A DNA stretch of 64,000 nt from GCA-2725625 sp964574215 (GTDB taxonomy: Bacteria; Pseudomonadota; Alphaproteobacteria; Rhodospirillales; UBA2165). Where the stretch lies: positions 44,376 to 108,375 of the forward strand of contig CAZNLR010000010.1 in assembly GCA_964574215.1 (NCBI GenBank), written 5' to 3'. The translations under genes were made by a program, and so were the position numbers. Of this stretch, positions 61,033 through 64,000 are shown in pieces (position 1 is the stretch's first letter; the number at the start of each line of letters is the position of its first letter). The notes beneath the pieces were generated by a model, which worked only from the letters and a program-made list of their open reading frames with translations, was not told the origin of the DNA and did no database searches.

Positions 61033-62175
61033 ATGGTAAATCTGAGTTTCGAACTGACCGAAGAGCAAACCGCCATCCATGAGATGTTCACCCGCTATGC
61101 GGACGAGCAAATCATCCCCAAAGCGGAAGAGATTGATGTCGCCCACGAATATCCCATGGCGGTGATCAAGGAACTGGCCGAATTGGGATTCGTCGGCATG
61201 CGCTATCCGGAAGAGGTGGGCGGGTCCAATCTGGATCTGGTAACCCTCTGTCTGGCAGTTGAGGAAATCTCCCGGGGTTCGGTATCGGTCGCCGGCTGCA
61301 TCACCATGCAATCGCTGATGGGTACCAAGTTTCTGGAAATGCTGGGCAATGACGATATCCGCGAAAGGTTGTTCAAGCCGGCCCTGGCGGCGGAGAAAAT
61401 CGGGGCCATTTGCATGACCGAACCGAACGCCGGTAGTGATCTGGGCAGTCTGGCCACTTCGGCCACCAAGGTTGACGGCGGCTACGTGCTCAACGGTCAA
61501 AAAATTTGGGTGACGGCGGCGCCGATCGCTGATTTCTTTACGGTCTTCGCCCGCGTCGGAGAGGAAAAACTTTTGACCATCTTCCTGGTGGAAAAGGATT
61601 TCGACGGCCTCAAGATCGGCCGCAATATTGATAAAATGGGCGTATGGGCCCTACCAACCTCCGAGCTCGCTTTGGATGAATGTTTCGTTCCCGACAGCCA
61701 TCGGTTGAGCGAAGAAGAAGGCGACGGCGAAGAGCATCTGCGCAAGCTGTTATCCGAGGTGCGTATCGTGACCGGTGCGCTCGGCCTGGGTGTCGCTCGG
61801 GCGGCGCTGGACGAAGCCATCCGTTACGCCGGTGAGCGTCAACAGTTCGGTAAACCCATCAACCGGTTCCAGGCTATCCAGATGAAACTGGCCGAAATGG
61901 CCACCGACCTGGAGGCGGCGCGGCATCTTGTTTATCACGCCGCAAAACTGAAGGACCAAGACCAACCACATCGCAAAGAAGCCTCAATGGCCAAAATGTT
62001 CGCCACCGAAGCGGCGGCGACCATCTGCGAAAAAACGGCGCGCATTTTTGCCTCCTATGGCTATGCCATGGAGTATCCGGTGCAGCGCTTCTTAAGGGAC
62101 GTACGCTTCATGCTGATTGGAGGCGGCACCAGTGACATTCTCAAACTGATTATTGCCAAGGAGCTTTCAACATGA
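61033..62175 (+). CDS. Acyl-CoA dehydrogenase family protein
   Basis: A 380-residue FAD enzyme. Motifs are ICMTEPNAGSDLGSL near residue 130, VLNGQKIWVT near 155, and RQQFGKPINRFQAIQ near 272. At the position of the MCAD catalytic Glu the sequence reads IGGGT (residues 362-366), so there is no Glu there. LCAD/IVD-type enzymes also lack it and use a Glu in an earlier helix; here the segment is LLSEVRIVTG, where the Glu is one place off the usual ER. It is therefore either a relocated-base dehydrogenase or a changed enzyme. It overlaps the mutase small-subunit start (ATGA). Confidence 0.88.
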   Translation: MVNLSFELTEEQTAIHEMFTRYADEQIIPKAEEIDVAHEYPMAVIKELAELGFVGMRYPEEVGGSNLDLVTLCLAVEEISRGSVSVAGCITMQSLMGTKFLEMLGNDDIRERLFKPALAAEKIGAICMTEPNAGSDLGSLATSATKVDGGYVLNGQKIWVTAAPIADFFTVFARVGEEKLLTIFLVEKDFDGLKIGRNIDKMGVWALPTSELALDECFVPDSHRLSEEEGDGEEHLRKLLSEVRIVTGALGLGVARAALDEAIRYAGERQQFGKPINRFQAIQMKLAEMATDLEAARHLVYHAAKLKDQDQPHRKEASMAKMFATEAAATICEKTARIFASYGYAMEYPVQRFLRDVRFMLIGGGTSDILKLIIAKELST

Positions 62176-62603
62176 GCAGTGATGCTGATCGTAAGATCAA
62201 AGTACTTGTCGGCAAACCGGGCCTGGACGGCCACGATGTAGGTGCCAAAATTGTCGTGCGCGCCCTGATGGATGCCGGATTTGACGTTGTCTATACGGGG
62301 CTCCGGAAAACGCCCAGCGAAATCATCGATCAGGCTATGGACGAAAACGTCGATGTCATCGGTCTTTCCAGCCTGGCCGGTTCGCATCTGCCGTTCTGCA
62401 CCAAGCTCAAGGGCCTGATCGAACAATACGGTCTCAAGGACAAACTGTGGCTGATCGGGGGCTGTCTGCCCGCGCACGACCACCCAGAACTGAAGCGACT
62501 AGGACTCGACGGTATTTTCCCCAACGGCTCGAGGCTCGAGGATATCGTGGACTTCATCAATGGGAACGCCAATGTCAATGGGGGTAAGGAGAAAGCATCA
62601 TGA
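62172..62603 (+). CDS. B12-binding small subunit of acyl-CoA mutase
   Basis: A 143-residue cobalamin-binding protein like the C-terminal domain of methylmalonyl-CoA mutase, with base-off motif Asp19-x-His21-x-x-Gly24 in GLDGHDVG, VIGLSSLAGSH and the late IGGCLPAHD. In many bacteria this is fused to the large domain; here it is separate, as in archaeal MCM and HcmB-type mutases. It overlaps the ACAD stop and the large-subunit start by 4 nt each. Confidence 0.93.
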   Translation: MSSDADRKIKVLVGKPGLDGHDVGAKIVVRALMDAGFDVVYTGLRKTPSEIIDQAMDENVDVIGLSSLAGSHLPFCTKLKGLIEQYGLKDKLWLIGGCLPAHDHPELKRLGLDGIFPNGSRLEDIVDFINGNANVNGGKEKAS

Positions 62604-64000
62604 GCAGCGAAGGATTGAAACCGGTCTTTAACGAGTCCGGTATTGAAATTAAACCCCTTTATACCGAGCAGGATGTGGAGGATAGCGGCGGCTTCGATTT
62701 TATCGGTGATCCGGGTGAATATCCGTTTACCCGCGGCATTCACCCGGAAATGTACCGTAAGCGGCCCTTTACCATGCGCCAGTATTCCGGTTTCGGTAAT
62801 CCGGTAGATACCAATAAACGGTTTAAATTCCTCATCGATACGGGCAACACCGGTTTGAATGTCGCCTTCGATTTGGCGACGCAGACCGGACTCGATACAG
62901 ATAATTTGCTGGCCGAGGGCGAAGCGGGCCGTGTCGGCATGGCGGTGGATACCTTGCGCGATATGGAAATCGCCTTTGACGGTATCGACCTTGAGCAGAT
63001 TACCGTTTCCCTGACGATCAACGGCTCGGCTGCCATCCTCATCGCCATGTATCTGGCAATGGCCGAAAATCGAGGCTACGACCTCACCAAGCTCCGGGGC
63101 ACCGCCCAGAACGATATTCTGAAAGAGTTCATTGGCCGCGGCACTTGGATTTTCCCGGTTGACGCGTCGGTCAAGCTGGTAGGCGACACCATCGAATACT
63201 GCGCCGAACACGCGCCTAAATATTCGCCGGTGAGCGTTTGCGGCTACCATATCCGCGAATCCGGCGCCAACCCCGCGGAGGAAATGGCTTATGCGTTCTG
63301 TATCGCCAAGGCTTATGCCCACGAAGTGATGAAGCGGGGCCTTGATGTGGACGAGTTTGCCGGACGACTATCTTACAATATTAACTGTTACGGAAATCTG
63401 TTCGAGCAAGTCGCCAAATATCGGGCCGGCCGCAGCCTCTGGGCCAAGATCGTCAAGGAGGATTTGGGCGCCAAGAATCCCAAATCCATGTGGTTCCGGA
63501 CCATCGCCGGCGGCGGTGGCGCTGGTCTTACGATCGAACAGCCCGAGCTCAATATCGTGCGGGCCGCATACTATGCCTTGATCGGCGCGCTTTCCGGTGC
63601 GCAGACGATGGCGCTTTGTTCCTATGACGAGGCGTACACCATCCCGACAGAATATTCCGCCCGTATTTCCTTGCGTACCATGCAGATGCTGACCCACGAA
63701 ATGGGTATTTGCGAAACAGTCGATCCCATGGCCGGGTCCTATTACATGGAAACGCTTACCAACGAAATGCGCACCAAAATGGAAGAAATCATGGCGGAAG
63801 TTGACGCAGAAGGTGGTATAATCGAAATGGTAAAAGATGGTCGCATCCAGGCCAAAGTGTCGGAACAGGCCTATGAGATGCAACGGAACATCGATTCAGG
63901 CGAGTTCCCCAAGGTCGGTGTGAACTGCTTCCGCATCGACGAGGAAGAGGAGCGTAAGGTCGAGTTCCATCCTTACAACGTCAAGGATGCCGAACTTCAG
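62600..64000 (+). CDS. Methylmalonyl-CoA mutase-type large subunit (runs off window)
   Basis: The frame is open from the ATG at 62,600 to the window end, 467 codons, so the C terminus is missing. It is the TIM-barrel substrate domain of a B12 acyl-CoA mutase: YPFTRGIHPEMYRKRPFTMR, NDILKEFIGRGTWIFP, GYHIRESG and LPT/IPTEYSARIS segments. Substrate-selecting residues equal those of methylmalonyl-CoA mutase: Tyr62 (RQYSGFG) and Arg180 (EFIGR), 118 apart as are Tyr89 and Arg207 in the Propionibacterium enzyme. Isobutyryl- and 2-hydroxyisobutyryl-CoA mutases have Phe or Ile and Gln there. So a carboxylated acyl-CoA (methylmalonyl or ethylmalonyl) is likely. It is the fifth gene of a coupled set beginning with hyuA. 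Confidence 0.9.
   Translation, partial: MSSEGLKPVFNESGIEIKPLYTEQDVEDSGGFDFIGDPGEYPFTRGIHPEMYRKRPFTMRQYSGFGNPVDTNKRFKFLIDTGNTGLNVAFDLATQTGLDTDNLLAEGEAGRVGMAVDTLRDMEIAFDGIDLEQITVSLTINGSAAILIAMYLAMAENRGYDLTKLRGTAQNDILKEFIGRGTWIFPVDASVKLVGDTIEYCAEHAPKYSPVSVCGYHIRESGANPAEEMAYAFCIAKAYAHEVMKRGLDVDEFAGRLSYNINCYGNLFEQVAKYRAGRSLWAKIVKEDLGAKNPKSMWFRTIAGGGGAGLTIEQPELNIVRAAYYALIGALSGAQTMALCSYDEAYTIPTEYSARISLRTMQMLTHEMGICETVDPMAGSYYMETLTNEMRTKMEEIMAEVDAEGGIIEMVKDGRIQAKVSEQAYEMQRNIDSGEFPKVGVNCFRIDEEEERKVEFHPYNVKDAELQ

Noticed and set aside
59299..61500. 733-codon minus-strand open frame opposite hyuB and the ACAD gene
   Set aside because: It is antisense to two well-supported genes with family motifs, and its translation has low-complexity, His/Gly-rich sequence with no recognised motif. 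It results from codon bias in GC-rich DNA.
1..64000. CRISPR arrays, tRNA or rRNA genes, integrases, IS elements, prophage genes
   Set aside because: None recognised by eye. Repeats found are short REP-like units; no spacer-repeat pattern, tRNA cloverleaf or transposase was seen. Small structured RNAs could escape this inspection.

Overview
The window reads as chromosomal DNA of a facultatively anaerobic, denitrifying proteobacterium, most likely an alphaproteobacterium near the Rhodospirillales. This rests on gene families and layout only (cytochrome cd1 nitrite reductase with NirI, a heme d1 cluster, Liv and TRAP/TAXI transporters, CoA-thioester catabolism, TetR regulators); there is no rRNA or marker gene. 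No tRNA, rRNA, CRISPR, IS element or prophage was seen. Genes are tightly packed, and only one stretch without a gene exceeds 300 nt (about 21,668-22,087).

Layout. (1) 1-3,894: the end of a solute-binding protein and a complete LivHMGF-type ABC transporter. (2) 4,027-6,369: a lone molybdopterin hydroxylase large subunit resembling 4-hydroxybenzoyl-CoA reductase alpha. (3) 6,400-9,328 (minus): a TRAP/TAXI transporter. (4) 9,473-11,557 (minus): a GT-C-like membrane protein. (5) 11,649-21,667: first denitrification block. It holds nirS and a divergent nirI, then a three-gene heme-copper NO reductase candidate (52-aa peptide, CuA subunit II, subunit I with Gln at the active-site Tyr position), an SCO protein, a cytochrome b-ferredoxin-MvhD fusion and a small membrane protein. 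(6) 22,088-34,003: a TetR regulator and a corrinoid/tetrahydrofolate methyl-transfer island: corrinoid protein, fused MetV-MetF, two UroD-fold methyltransferases, a MetH-activation-like protein, a RACE reactivase and a methyl-THF methyltransferase. Amidohydrolase, thioesterase, peroxiredoxin and crotonase genes follow. (7) 34,008-43,579: second denitrification block, with a cupredoxin, a NapC/NirT multiheme fusion and a second divergent nirS on the minus strand, and nirE-C-F-D-L-G-H-J for heme d1 on the plus strand. (8) 43,579-45,660: an SMP-30 protein and a family III CoA transferase. (9) 45,666-53,896: an Lrp/AsnC regulator and an aromatic amino acid module (indolepyruvate ferredoxin oxidoreductase, TrpB2, HisC-like aminotransferase, NSS symporter). 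(10) 53,955-64,000: a TetR regulator, a strong palindromic operator, and a CoA operon (two MaoC subunits, acyl-CoA ligase, HyuA/HyuB, acyl-CoA dehydrogenase, two-subunit B12 mutase cut by the window end).

How it fits together. Two respiratory blocks reduce nitrite to NO and probably NO to N2O. FNR/NnrR-type dyads (TTGAC-N4-RTCAA) precede nirS and the NO reductase genes, and a weaker one lies between nirS2 and nirE. Between and after these blocks lie catabolic modules that could supply electrons: methyl-group oxidation through corrinoid and THF, aromatic amino acid oxidation through indolepyruvate-type oxidoreductase, and a carboxylase/mutase route. The least familiar parts are the Gln-type NO reductase with its cytochrome b-ferredoxin-MvhD neighbour, the two-UroD demethylation island, the NirT/heme-domain fusion overlapping a cupredoxin gene, and the HyuAB plus B12 mutase operon.
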